Below, piece by piece: positions 13,898 through 21,316 of a stretch of 64,000 nucleotides of DNA (position 1 is the first letter of the stretch; each line of letters opens with the position of its first letter). Below the pieces are notes generated by a model that saw nothing but the letters and a program-made list of their open reading frames with translations, was not told the DNA's origin and made no database searches. The stretch covers positions 62,001-126,000 of the forward strand of contig NZ_BMQU01000003.1 in the NCBI RefSeq assembly GCF_014648275.1, given 5' to 3'. The position numbers and the translations under genes were made by a program. The stretch is from Pseudomonas laurentiana (lineage in GTDB: Bacteria; Pseudomonadota; Gammaproteobacteria; Pseudomonadales; Pseudomonadaceae).

Positions 13898-14776
13898 TCA
13901 AGCTACAGTGGTGGCCTTTGGAATCTCGGCATCAGGAATCTGGAGGCTATTCTTGAAGAACATCACTTCGTCGCCGACGTACCTGGCCTGGGCAGTGTAG
14001 TGAAGGCCATATTTTAGGGCTTCGGTCTTACTGTACATTTCGCAGATTTGGGGAGCATTGTCGTAGGACACTACCCATTGCCTGTTGAATTCCGATAACT
14101 GGAGCAGTTGAGCGATTTGGAGATGGTCGTCGTGCTTGTAGAAGTTTCGATATAGATCGCGGCCCTTCACATAGTAGGGAGGATCTAAGTAGATCAACGA
14201 GCGGTCTGGGAGCAACTCCGACACCTTGCTCAAGAGGCTATACGCATCCTCTTGGTGGACCGTGATGCTGTTTGTATGCAGGCCGATGCGCTCAAGCCTC
14301 GCCGCGATCATTTCTTTATTGAATCGAGCATCGAGCTTGTAGGTACCAGTTTGAGCCTTACCTCCGATAACGCCCCCTTTGAGGATTCCAGAGCGGTTGG
14401 TCCGATTGATGAACAGGGTGGCGAATCCCTTCTCAGTAATGGACAGATCTGGATCTTGTGCAAGCATCACTTGGCGTAGGCGATACCATTCATCCATTGT
14501 GATAGGAGTGTCATAGAGGAGCCTTAACAAGCCCTCAGGATCCGACGTCGCAGCGGACCAAAAAGCATGCACCGCAGGGTCTAGGTCGTTGATGTGGATG
14601 TGGCTTGCATGGCCATCGAACAGAAGCTCAAGCGCTACACCTGCACCGCCAGCAAACGGCTCAAGGTAATGACCGCCATCCAAGCCATTGGCTCGCATCA
14701 CCTCGGCGATGAACGGCGCAAAACGCGCCTTGCCACCAGGGTAGCGTAACGGACTGTATAGCTTGTTGGAATACAT
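13898..14776 (-). CDS. Dam-type (alpha-class, D12) DNA adenine N6-methyltransferase
   Basis: 292 residues. The family signature YPGGK is at 12-16, the SAM motif YLEPFAGGAGVALE at 37-50, FINRTNRSGI at about 122-131, and the catalytic DPPY at 198-201 (YLDPPYY). Motif I before DPPY gives alpha class; many relatives methylate GATC-like sites. It lies 81 bases downstream of the OLD-like nuclease in the same direction. A possible own promoter (-10 TATACT, complement of 14823-14828) lies in the gap. It may mark self DNA for the nuclease or be an independent modification gene. Confidence 0.9.
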   Translation of the reverse strand: MYSNKLYSPLRYPGGKARFAPFIAEVMRANGLDGGHYLEPFAGGAGVALELLFDGHASHIHINDLDPAVHAFWSAATSDPEGLLRLLYDTPITMDEWYRLRQVMLAQDPDLSITEKGFATLFINRTNRSGILKGGVIGGKAQTGTYKLDARFNKEMIAARLERIGLHTNSITVHQEDAYSLLSKVSELLPDRSLIYLDPPYYVKGRDLYRNFYKHDDHLQIAQLLQLSEFNRQWVVSYDNAPQICEMYSKTEALKYGLHYTAQARYVGDEVMFFKNSLQIPDAEIPKATTVA

Positions 14777-14857
14777 CTGGTCTCTTCCTTTGAGGCTTTC
14801 AGACCTCAGTTTAACGGCGCGCAGTATACTTGGCCAGCCTCCGGTTGGCGTTGTGTA

Positions 14858-16612
14858 TCATGCTTTTTTTGCTTCGACCGGAGGATCAAGGGCCCTCAGC
14901 ATTGCGGGATCCACTCCGTGTCCGCCGCTCATCGTGTTTTGAAGGCTTGACCGCACACGTGAGCGGAAATCCTCGACCGCCTCAGTATTGTGTTTTACCC
15001 ACGCTCTGTATGGATTTTTTGCTGCGCCGCCGTTAACCATGCTCAAAAATGTAGTGTCATTCGCAAAGTTTTTGAAATGACTTCTCAATCTCTGGTCTTG
15101 TGGCGTAGATCTAGCTTTATGGCTTTCAATAAGTGCGAACAGGTCTATCTCGGTATTAGCAGGATCGATCTGAAGGGTCTCAGAAATTTTTTCGCAAAGA
15201 GTCATAAAGACAGGCTTGGTAAAGCCAATATTGTTTTTCCAATACGAGTCATTCGGAGGTAGGTTGAACAGGAATTCAAAAATTAACTGGTCTGGCGGCA
15301 GTCTCCCCGGTAGCTTCAAAATACTGTCCATTCCTTTTACGCCTTCTACATCGCCATCTAATACAATCAGACTTCGAGTGGAAAACTCGGGGATTTTCCT
15401 CTTGACGAGTTTTATGTATTCTGTGCAGCCTAATGCTACGTCTTTAAGGGGGTTGGTTACTTTTTTAATTGTTCTATCAGTTATTATTGCAGAGTAGAAA
15501 TCGAAAGCTTCTTTGTCTTCGAAATAAATATTAATTTGCGGAAGTAAGTTGGTGTCTACTGGAATTGTTTGTACATGTAAATCAGCAAATATTTGAGGCC
15601 AGGTCACGTTTTCCTGGATTCTTATGGGGCCAAAAGTGTCGCTTAAATAAATATTTTGATAATTTTTTTCGTCTGCTGCAGAGAGTTTTTGAATGTCCTC
15701 AATCATCGTTGGAGAGTGAGAGGTCATTATGACTTGCAGGTTCAGTTTTTTACATTCGTCTGTCAGTATCTTGATGAGTTGACGCTGTGCAGCAGGGAAG
15801 AGACCTGCGTCAGCCTCGTCAATCAACAGTAATCCGCCTTTATAATCCGGGTATTCTTCTGCAAGCTTACGGAACGAAAATAGAGCTAGTAATATTTGTC
15901 CTGCGTTATCTTCTCCTGCTGATACTGAGTCATGATCGTAATTCGTGCCGTGTGCAGCAGCAGATTTAATCGTGCCAGTGGTCGCGGTAACAGAAGTTGC
16001 GGACCTTTTACTTAAAAGTTTATTGCTGAGAGATACAAACTCGCGTTTATTTTTCGAGAGGAAATCAATGTCATGTTCAGAGTATTTAGCGCGTTGAGAT
16101 ATGGGTGTAAGCCTTTTTAAACTGAGGTATATCACCGGGTGCGTAGCGTTTCGGCTGGTATTTTCGCCGTCTGCTAGGGTGTTACCTCGAACGATAGGTC
16201 GCGGCTTGTTTCTGTCCTTTGAATCATAGAGCTTTAGGGTAAGGTCAACATCTTCAGCTGTATAGCCATCATGAATCGAGACCGATGTATTCATGGAGTC
16301 TGGCTGGTCGAATTTTTTCGACAATCGAAAATGCTCAGAAACTCGAGACTCAAACTTTGTTCCGGTTAGCGTTCGGAATTCTAGTGGTGTATCTTTCGTG
16401 TAATCTTTTTCGAAGCTGAATACTTGTGCGGCTATGCCAAGAATGGACGATTTCGATGTCCCGTTTTTCCCGCATAATAAGGTTATCCGCTTTCCTAAGG
16501 GTACTGTAAGGTCAGATAATCCTCGGAATCGGACGATATTTATTTTACTCAAGTATGTGGTGCTGTTATCGCCTTTGTTTGCGCCCAATTTCAGCTTCCC
16601 TGCATTTTTCAT
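14858..16612 (-). CDS. OLD-like AAA ATPase with C-terminal TOPRIM nuclease domain (candidate defence gene)
   Basis: 584 residues. Walker A is GKNGTSKSS (48-56), the ABC signature SAGEDNAGQ (about 231-239), Walker B LLLIDEA (261-267), and the switch histidine is in MTSHSP (about 299). After residue 360 a TOPRIM-like pattern follows: NIYFEDKEAFDFY (E365) and LIVLDGDVEG (D419, D421). This single-chain ATPase-TOPRIM layout is that of P2 OLD and class 1 OLD nucleases. The gene is conspicuously AT-rich for the prophage. It lies between OL and OR with a Dam-type gene downstream, in the place of lambda rexAB. Confidence 0.82.
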   Translation of the reverse strand: MKNAGKLKLGANKGDNSTTYLSKINIVRFRGLSDLTVPLGKRITLLCGKNGTSKSSILGIAAQVFSFEKDYTKDTPLEFRTLTGTKFESRVSEHFRLSKKFDQPDSMNTSVSIHDGYTAEDVDLTLKLYDSKDRNKPRPIVRGNTLADGENTSRNATHPVIYLSLKRLTPISQRAKYSEHDIDFLSKNKREFVSLSNKLLSKRSATSVTATTGTIKSAAAHGTNYDHDSVSAGEDNAGQILLALFSFRKLAEEYPDYKGGLLLIDEADAGLFPAAQRQLIKILTDECKKLNLQVIMTSHSPTMIEDIQKLSAADEKNYQNIYLSDTFGPIRIQENVTWPQIFADLHVQTIPVDTNLLPQINIYFEDKEAFDFYSAIITDRTIKKVTNPLKDVALGCTEYIKLVKRKIPEFSTRSLIVLDGDVEGVKGMDSILKLPGRLPPDQLIFEFLFNLPPNDSYWKNNIGFTKPVFMTLCEKISETLQIDPANTEIDLFALIESHKARSTPQDQRLRSHFKNFANDTTFLSMVNGGAAKNPYRAWVKHNTEAVEDFRSRVRSSLQNTMSGGHGVDPAMLRALDPPVEAKKA

Positions 16613-16760
16613 ATTTGTAGATTTACCAACAACACCGGAAACTAAATTTAGGTGTTGTCATTCAACAATCTAAACTTTGCTTTGCTATCAAATCAATTTT
16701 ACGCCTGCTTAGTATACTCCGCCAATCGATCCTCCCTAGCTATCATCACCTGAAAGATCC

Positions 16761-17015
16761 TCATTCCGGCACGGAGACAGGTGTCTTCGTACGAACAATC
16801 AGCCCCAGGTGCGCTTCCTCTGCATATCCAGTAAGCCTTTCCTCACCATCCTGAAAGATGCGGCACATCCTCAGCACGGCTTGGGCATCAGCATCATTCC
16901 CGGCCAAGCTTAGGCGCTCAGCGATTCGTAGCAGCTCAACCGCTGACCACTTCAGGTCAGATGCAAGGCCTTGGAGGTTGCGGCGTAGTTCTTGGCTCGA
17001 TTTATCCAGAGTCAT
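16761..17015 (-). CDS. Tandem small paralogue C (downstream of cI)
   Basis: 84 residues from MTLDKSSQELRRNLQGLASDLKWS. It shares with the next two upstream genes the pattern QEL(R/H)-x-x-L-x(5-7)-(K/E)W-x(4)-(E/D)L...A-x-x-L/I...AG...I-x-x-x-E-x-L-x-x-(Y/C)A-(E/D)-(E/D). The start overlaps the stop of paralogue B in an ATGA. Helical throughout; the C-terminal extension (TKTPVSVPE) is unique. Function unknown. Confidence 0.75.
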   Translation of the reverse strand: MTLDKSSQELRRNLQGLASDLKWSAVELLRIAERLSLAGNDADAQAVLRMCRIFQDGEERLTGYAEEAHLGLIVRTKTPVSVPE

Positions 17016-17245
17016 TCCTTTGTCCTCGTTACTCGGCCAGCCTTCACCTCTTCCGCATACCCCTCCAGCCTGTCCTCAATCTCCTGAAAGGCCAGAGCGA
17101 TTTTCATCAGCTCGTTCGCCCCATCTTCGTCTCCCGCTGCGAGTAGCTTTTTGGCGAAAGTGAAGAGGTCGACACCGGACCACTTGAGGACAGCCGCAGC
17201 ATCTCTCAGGTCGCGGCGTAGTTCTTGATTGGGCTTCGTGGTCAT
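17012..17245 (-). CDS. Tandem small paralogue B (downstream of cI)
   Basis: 77 residues from MTTKPNQELRRDLRDAAAVLKWS. It is closest to paralogue C (shared QELRR, LKWS and EGYAEE/TGYAEE segments) and has ATGA overlaps with both neighbours. Three small helical segments, no cysteines, no catalytic motif. The tandem arrangement implies local duplication within one mRNA that probably starts at cI. Confidence 0.75.
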   Translation of the reverse strand: MTTKPNQELRRDLRDAAAVLKWSGVDLFTFAKKLLAAGDEDGANELMKIALAFQEIEDRLEGYAEEVKAGRVTRTKE

Positions 17246-17478
17246 AGTTCTTTCCTGCAGATCAGTCCATCCAGAACGTCATCAGCGCAGGAGTAGAGCA
17301 CTTCTTGCTCAATCCGGAGTTCCTTGCTGATCCCCATCAGTTCCATAGCCTCGTCGGGCAGCCCCGCATTGTTGATGCGCTTGGCTATCTCTATCAGCTC
17401 AAGCGCCGCCCACTCCATGATGGATGCGGATCCTTCAAGTTCTGCGTGGAGCTCTTGGTCGGGTTTGGTGGGGCTCAT
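17242..17478 (-). CDS. Tandem small paralogue A (first gene after cI)
   Basis: 78 residues from MSPTKPDQELHAELEGSASIMEWAALELIEIAKRINNAG. It is the most divergent of the three, keeping QEL, EW, the AG turn and the C-terminal EVLYSCADDV. The start is 14 bases after the repressor stop (17493), so cI and the three paralogues read as one lysogenic operon. Candidates for superinfection exclusion or immunity modulation, by position only. Confidence 0.75.
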   Translation of the reverse strand: MSPTKPDQELHAELEGSASIMEWAALELIEIAKRINNAGLPDEAMELMGISKELRIEQEVLYSCADDVLDGLICRKEL

Positions 17479-17492
17479 GAGGCTTTCCTTGC

Positions 17493-18215
17493 TCAGAGGC
17501 GGCCAAGAACTTTGCTTGGGGCCAGGATGGTGCCGACGTAATGGATGGTCTCGATGTCGTCCCAGGCAACGGTCCTGCGCTCACCATAGGCTGCATTCAC
17601 TGACATTAGACTTACGCCGTCTTCGCTTTCAAACAGCAACTCTTTCACCATGCTCTGACCGTCAGTGGTCGTAACCATGACGTATTCGCCAGGCACAAGG
17701 CGGTGATTCGGCTCGCAGACCGCCACCCAGCCGCTACGAATTGCGGGTGCCATAGAGTCGCCCTTCAGGCGCAGAGCGTAAGCATCTTCGTCCCTTGACC
17801 AGGTCTCGACCCAGCCGGCGGAATTATCTAGCCCAACCCAGTAACCGTCGGTGCCAAGTTGCGCGGTACCCACGATTGCGATCCTTCGTGTAGGTGATGT
17901 GATTGGAGGACCTGGCTCAACGTTAGCCTCCAAACTAGAGCGAGCCATCTGGGCGATTTCTTTAGCTAAGCGAGGGCTGAAAGAATCCACGGGCCTCGAA
18001 ATCAGTCCCGCAATGACACTGGCAACCTTGGCATTCAGGGCGTTATAGCCGTTCAAGTAGGCGCTGACAGACCCTTGGTTGATCCCAAGCGCATCTGCAA
18101 TTTTTCCTTGAGTGAGGCTATCGCGACGAGGTTTACCTTCGTTGAAGGCGTCCACTGCCGCTTTTAGCGCTAAGCACTCGGCCTTTTCCCACTCTTCAAG
18201 TTCGCGTTTTTTCAT
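17493..18215 (-). CDS. cI: CI-type prophage repressor (HTH plus S24 LexA-like peptidase)
   Basis: 240 residues. An N-terminal HTH (about 33-60: SLTQGKIADALGINQGSVSAYLNG) is followed by a linker and an S24 domain with catalytic Ser154 (GDSMAP) and Lys191 (SMVKELL). A canonical Ala-Gly cleavage site is not obvious; IAIVGTAQ at 112-119 is in the right place. It is divergent from cro across 18232-18290 and should repress pL and pR until RecA-stimulated self-cleavage. The short gap to the start suggests a leaderless or near-leaderless mRNA from pRM. Confidence 0.93.
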   Translation of the reverse strand: MKKRELEEWEKAECLALKAAVDAFNEGKPRRDSLTQGKIADALGINQGSVSAYLNGYNALNAKVASVIAGLISRPVDSFSPRLAKEIAQMARSSLEANVEPGPPITSPTRRIAIVGTAQLGTDGYWVGLDNSAGWVETWSRDEDAYALRLKGDSMAPAIRSGWVAVCEPNHRLVPGEYVMVTTTDGQSMVKELLFESEDGVSLMSVNAAYGERRTVAWDDIETIHYVGTILAPSKVLGRL

Positions 18216-18231
18216 ACGCCGATTATTCCTT

Positions 18232-18290
18232 GCGGCGATATTTATTCAATCGCCGCCGGGGTTGATAAAAGAATCTCCGGCGGCGATACT
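18232..18290. promoter_or_regulatory. cI-cro operator region OR with rightward promoter pR
   Basis: pR is TTGATA (18262-18267), 17-base spacer, GATACT (18285-18290). The -35 sits between arms ATCGCCGCCGGGG (18249-18261) and CTCCGGCGGCGAT (18275-18287). A third half-site GCGGCGAT (18232-18239) pairs with 18249-18256 and lies toward cI, where a weak leftward TTGAAT (complement of 18245-18250) could be the -35 of pRM. The arms match those of OL at 12235-12274. Confidence 0.8.
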
Positions 18291-18321
18291 TGTGTCGTGT
18301 TTAGCAAAGGAGATCGGCGAC

Positions 18322-18528
18322 ATGAGCCGTACAACTCTTCATGAGTTTGCTCGCCAGTATGGGCAGACCAAAGCAGCAGCCCTTTTAGGTATGACCCAGA
18401 GCTCTTTGAACAAAGCCCTGCGGGTTGGTCGCGATATCTACGTAACCAAGCACATAGATGGCACATACAGCGCTGAAGAAATCAGGCCGTTTCCGTGCCA
18501 AGTGCAGTCCAAAAAATCTGCCGCCTAG
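18322..18528 (+). CDS. cro: Cro-like regulator
   Basis: 68 residues: MSRTTLHEFARQYGQTKAAALLGMTQSSLNKALRVGRDIYVTK, an HTH of Cro size. It is divergent from cI, with GGAG eight bases before the ATG, and is the first gene of the pR transcript. An AGCTCTTTGAACAA stretch inside the gene (18400-18413) is boxA-like with one extra base, a weak nutR candidate. It would repress pRM and allow lytic growth. Confidence 0.85.
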   Translation: MSRTTLHEFARQYGQTKAAALLGMTQSSLNKALRVGRDIYVTKHIDGTYSAEEIRPFPCQVQSKKSAA

Positions 18529-18561
18529 CCCAATCCTTCCCCTCCGGATACGGATACCACC

Positions 18562-18762
18562 ATGGCCTACGACGACAAGACGCACCGGCATGAGCACCAG
18601 GTGAAGTCGCGCTTCGATGACGAGGTCTTTCAAGAACTGAAAGACGTCGCCTGTGAGGTCAAGCGTCAACACAGCGTACTGGCTCGCGAAATCGTCGAAG
18701 CCGCCCTGAGGTTCAGGCGAGAGCACGGCGAGCTGCCATTCGGTTTGGAGAAACGCGCCTGA
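18562..18762 (+). CDS. Small ribbon-helix-helix-like phage protein
   Basis: 66 residues: KSRFDDEVFQELKDVACEVKRQHSVLAREIVEAALRF looks like a strand followed by two helices, the layout of Arc/MetJ-type DNA-binding proteins. It lies between cro and the replication genes in the pR transcript. Target unknown; the family call is tentative. Confidence 0.62.
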   Translation: MAYDDKTHRHEHQVKSRFDDEVFQELKDVACEVKRQHSVLAREIVEAALRFRREHGELPFGLEKRA

Positions 18763-18780
18763 TCAGGCCAAGGAGGCGTT

Positions 18781-18966
18781 ATGCCTGACGTAGTGGAAAG
18801 CGTGGTGAAAAGTCTTAGCAGGAGCGACCAAGCAGAGTTGGCGCAGTGGGGGGCGGAGAAGGGCATGACCTCCGAAGAGGTGGTAGTGGCGCTCATGCGA
18901 CTGATGGACTCCATCCCTAGCAAAAAGCCCAGCAGCAACGTCGTCCCGTTTCCCCTGAAGAGGTAA
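18781..18966 (+). CDS. Small hypothetical early protein
   Basis: 61 residues from MPDVVESVVKSLSRSDQAELAQWGAEKGM, helical, with a Ser/Lys-rich C-terminus. A strong AAGGAGG lies five bases before the ATG, so it is clearly translated. It is separated from the preceding gene by 18 bases. No recognised domain. Confidence 0.62.
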   Translation: MPDVVESVVKSLSRSDQAELAQWGAEKGMTSEEVVVALMRLMDSIPSKKPSSNVVPFPLKR

Positions 18967-19101
18967 CGGCCTCCCCTAATTAGGGACCGCCCGCAACGAA
19001 TGAACAGGGTCTCTATTGAGGGACGAGAAAAGTCGGTCATGGATGCGGCCTTGATCAGTAAGCAGATTTCTATGAGCCCAGATTACGAGCGAGAGAACCA
19101 C

Positions 19102-19719
19102 ATGGATACGTCCAGCTTCAGACACTCGATTCAAACCCGCGATCAGGTGTTGGTTGCTCACGCCCAGAACCAGATTGCGCGCACCAGCCTAAGCCAGGAC
19201 GACTTTGCTCAGGCCTTGAGTCGCGAGCTGCACCGATCCTGTCCGGGCAAGGCAAGCGCAAAGGACGTCCCGGATTTCAGCTCTACCGAAATCGGCGGCG
19301 ACGTCACTGAGTTTGTGAAGGCAACCGGCCGCTGGCTTAAGCGCGTTCAGCGCTGGCTCTCCGGTGATCAGGACCTGCCGTCCTGGCTGGAAGAGGCATG
19401 GGTGAGCGCGCTAGAGCCAGAGTTTCGCGACCACTGTGTGAATGAACTCGCTAGCCGGCACGGCCTGATCGGTGCTCGCCAAATGGAAAGCCAGCAGTGC
19501 GCTAACAAAAGCTTCGGCGCACTAGTTCGTGCGCTGGGCGATGTGATCGATACCGGCAGTGAAGTCTTTGATGACCAAGTGATGTGCGAGGAGGACCTGC
19601 CTCACCTGCCGGCGTTCGCAAAGCAATGCCGCCAAGTTGAAGCAAGGGCAGGGGAGTTAGGCCGTAGGGCTGAGGAGCTTCTGGCGAATGCTCGGCCGGC
19701 ACTGAAATCAATCGCCTGA
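19102..19719 (+). CDS. Hypothetical early-region phage protein
   Basis: 205 residues from MDTSSFRHSIQTRDQVLVAHAQ. In-frame ATGs at 19000 and 19039 would lengthen it but have no Shine-Dalgarno. The central part contains LSQDDFAQALSRELHRSC and WLKRVQRWLSGDQDLPSWLEEAWVSALE, and the C-terminus is coiled-coil. Its position, just before the antirepressor, is that of CII/YmfL-type regulators, but I cannot show a DNA-binding motif. A bidirectional hairpin follows. Confidence 0.68.
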   Translation: MDTSSFRHSIQTRDQVLVAHAQNQIARTSLSQDDFAQALSRELHRSCPGKASAKDVPDFSSTEIGGDVTEFVKATGRWLKRVQRWLSGDQDLPSWLEEAWVSALEPEFRDHCVNELASRHGLIGARQMESQQCANKSFGALVRALGDVIDTGSEVFDDQVMCEEDLPHLPAFAKQCRQVEARAGELGRRAEELLANARPALKSIA

Positions 19720-19730
19720 ATCGCAGGCAC

Positions 19731-19759
19731 AAAAAAGCCGGTGGCTAGACCGGCTTCTT
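19731..19759. terminator. Bidirectional terminator-like hairpin before the antirepressor gene
   Basis: AAGCCGGT-ggctag-ACCGGCTT, an 8-bp perfect stem preceded by AAAA and followed by CTTC. It is more efficient leftward than rightward judging by the tracts. It lies between 19719 and the start at 19782. Confidence 0.6.
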
Positions 19760-19781
19760 CAACAACATTGTGGAGTCGATT

Positions 19782-20537
19782 ATGCACACTGCAATCGATA
19801 CAGGCAATACCGCCACTGTCGCGTCAGGTTCTGGCATCACCGCGAATCTGTCGCGTCAGGTCATGTCATCCATTGAGATTGCCGAGCTGCTCGGGAAGAG
19901 GCATGACAACGTCAAACGCACGATCGAAGATCTTGCGGCCAAGCGCCTGGTCCATCCTCAGGCTGAGGATGAATGGTCTAAAGACAAGATGAACCGGCCT
20001 CGCGCCACTCGAATTTACAAGGTGGGTGAGCGTGACAGCTACGTCATTGTTGCGCAGCTTTCACCAGAGTTTACCTCCCGCCTAGTTGATCGCTGGCAAG
20101 AACTGGAGGGTCGGGTAGTCGCGCACCTTCAGGTGCCTACCACCTTCGCCGAGGCGCTGCGTCTTGCAGCCGAGCAGGTTGAGCAGAACCAGCAACTCCA
20201 GCAGGTCATCGAAAAGCAGGCCCCGAAGGTTGCTGCGATCCAGCGTCTCGCTGGCGCTGGTGGGGCGATCTGCATCACTGATGCGGCCAAGCATCTGCAA
20301 GTTCCGCCCTCGAAGCTGTTCGCCTGGCTTCAGCAGCATCGCTGGATCTTCCATCGCAACGGATCGACGCGTTGGATCGCCTATCAGCCCCGCATCAGCG
20401 CCGGTCTGATGGTCCACAAGGTCACCGCCCTGAAGCCGGATGCCGAAACCGGTGCCGATCGCGCTGCGTATCAACCCCTCGTCACCCCGAAAGGCCTTGC
20501 TCTGCTGGCCGAAAAGAATATTGGAGCCTCGCTGTGA
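19782..20537 (+). CDS. Rha/KilAC-domain antirepressor
   Basis: 251 residues. GGAG lies six bases before the ATG at 19782. The N-terminal pRha-type domain (SSIEIAELLGKRHDNVKRTIEDL) is followed by a coiled-coil. A C-terminal KilAC domain follows (ICITDAAKHLQVPPSKLFAWL...NGSTRWIAY...LVTPKGLALLAEK). Such proteins act as antirepressors or host-range regulators in lambdoid phages. The stop overlaps the GTG start of the replication gene. Confidence 0.87.
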   Translation: MHTAIDTGNTATVASGSGITANLSRQVMSSIEIAELLGKRHDNVKRTIEDLAAKRLVHPQAEDEWSKDKMNRPRATRIYKVGERDSYVIVAQLSPEFTSRLVDRWQELEGRVVAHLQVPTTFAEALRLAAEQVEQNQQLQQVIEKQAPKVAAIQRLAGAGGAICITDAAKHLQVPPSKLFAWLQQHRWIFHRNGSTRWIAYQPRISAGLMVHKVTALKPDAETGADRAAYQPLVTPKGLALLAEKNIGASL

Positions 20538-21316
20538 GTGTTCAAGCTATGACCTGGGCGCTCTCTCGTCGCGACCTCGGGAAAGACTCAAGCGCACGCC
20601 ACGTGCTGCTGTGCCTTGCCAACTATGCCGGTACCGATGGCCGTGGCGCCTTCCCATCGGCCAAGACCTTGACCGAAGACACGGGCCTCTCTGAGCGCAC
20701 TGTGCGGTCGAAGCTGGATCTACTGGAAGAGAAGGGTTTGATCGTTCGAGGTAACCAGGCACTGGCTGCTGTGTACATCGATCGTCACGACCGCCGCCCT
20801 GTGGTTTACGACCTCCAGATCAAGCGGGGTGCAGTGGCTGCACCTCGTAATGAACGGGGTGCAACTGACGACACGGGGTGCAACGTACAGCAGAACGGGG
20901 TGCAATCTACGACAGAACGGGGTGCAGCCATTGCACCCAATCCGTCACTTAACCATCAAGTAACCGAAGAGCAGCAGCCGCGCGAGTTGCAGGATGTGAT
21001 CGCCGATCAAGATCGCCAGGCGCTGGAGTCTCAGGACGACCTGCAGCGGTTCGCCATGTTCGCTGAATGGAATCCACCGGTCGACAAGGTGTCCGCCCAA
21101 CTGACCCTAGCCGGCCTCACCCTCGAAGCGCTCACCGAAGAGGCGCTGAAGGGCTTCCTGGGTTACTTCGTTGCTAGGCCCAAGGTGTTCGACAGCAATG
21201 GCGGCTGGTGCTTCCGCCTGGCCAAGTGGCTCAAGAGCGAGAAGGCCAAGGCTGCAGCCGAAGCAGAACTGGACGAGACCAAATCCAACTGGGCACAGAA
21301 GGGGGTGCGCCTGTGA
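20534..21316 (+). CDS. O-like replication initiator with winged helix and DnaT-like segment
   Basis: 260 residues from a GTG at 20534 (GGAG seven bases before, overlapping the previous stop). The N-terminal winged helix (LLCLANYAGTDGRGAFPSAKTLTEDTGLSERTVRSKLDLLEEKGLI) is of phage O/DnaD type. The C-terminal third contains WNPPVDKV, as in DnaT-like domains. Five CGGGGTGCA iterons lie inside the coding sequence, as lambda's ori lies inside O. It probably melts the origin and loads helicase with the P-like protein. Confidence 0.85.
   Translation: MSVQAMTWALSRRDLGKDSSARHVLLCLANYAGTDGRGAFPSAKTLTEDTGLSERTVRSKLDLLEEKGLIVRGNQALAAVYIDRHDRRPVVYDLQIKRGAVAAPRNERGATDDTGCNVQQNGVQSTTERGAAIAPNPSLNHQVTEEQQPRELQDVIADQDRQALESQDDLQRFAMFAEWNPPVDKVSAQLTLAGLTLEALTEEALKGFLGYFVARPKVFDSNGGWCFRLAKWLKSEKAKAAAEAELDETKSNWAQKGVRL
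20825..20926. repeat. Five CGGGGTGCA iterons inside the O-like gene (candidate phage ori)
   Basis: Exact copies begin at 20825, 20855, 20874, 20896 and 20918 (steps of 30, 19, 22 and 22). Partial inverted copies are TGCACC at about 20839 and TGCACCC at about 20932. The last three lie about two helical turns apart, as expected for initiator-binding iterons. Confidence 0.75.

Noticed and set aside
20825-20926. CRISPR-like repeat array
   Set aside because: Nine-base repeats with uneven 10-21 base spacers inside a coding frame; they fit iterons, not CRISPR repeats.
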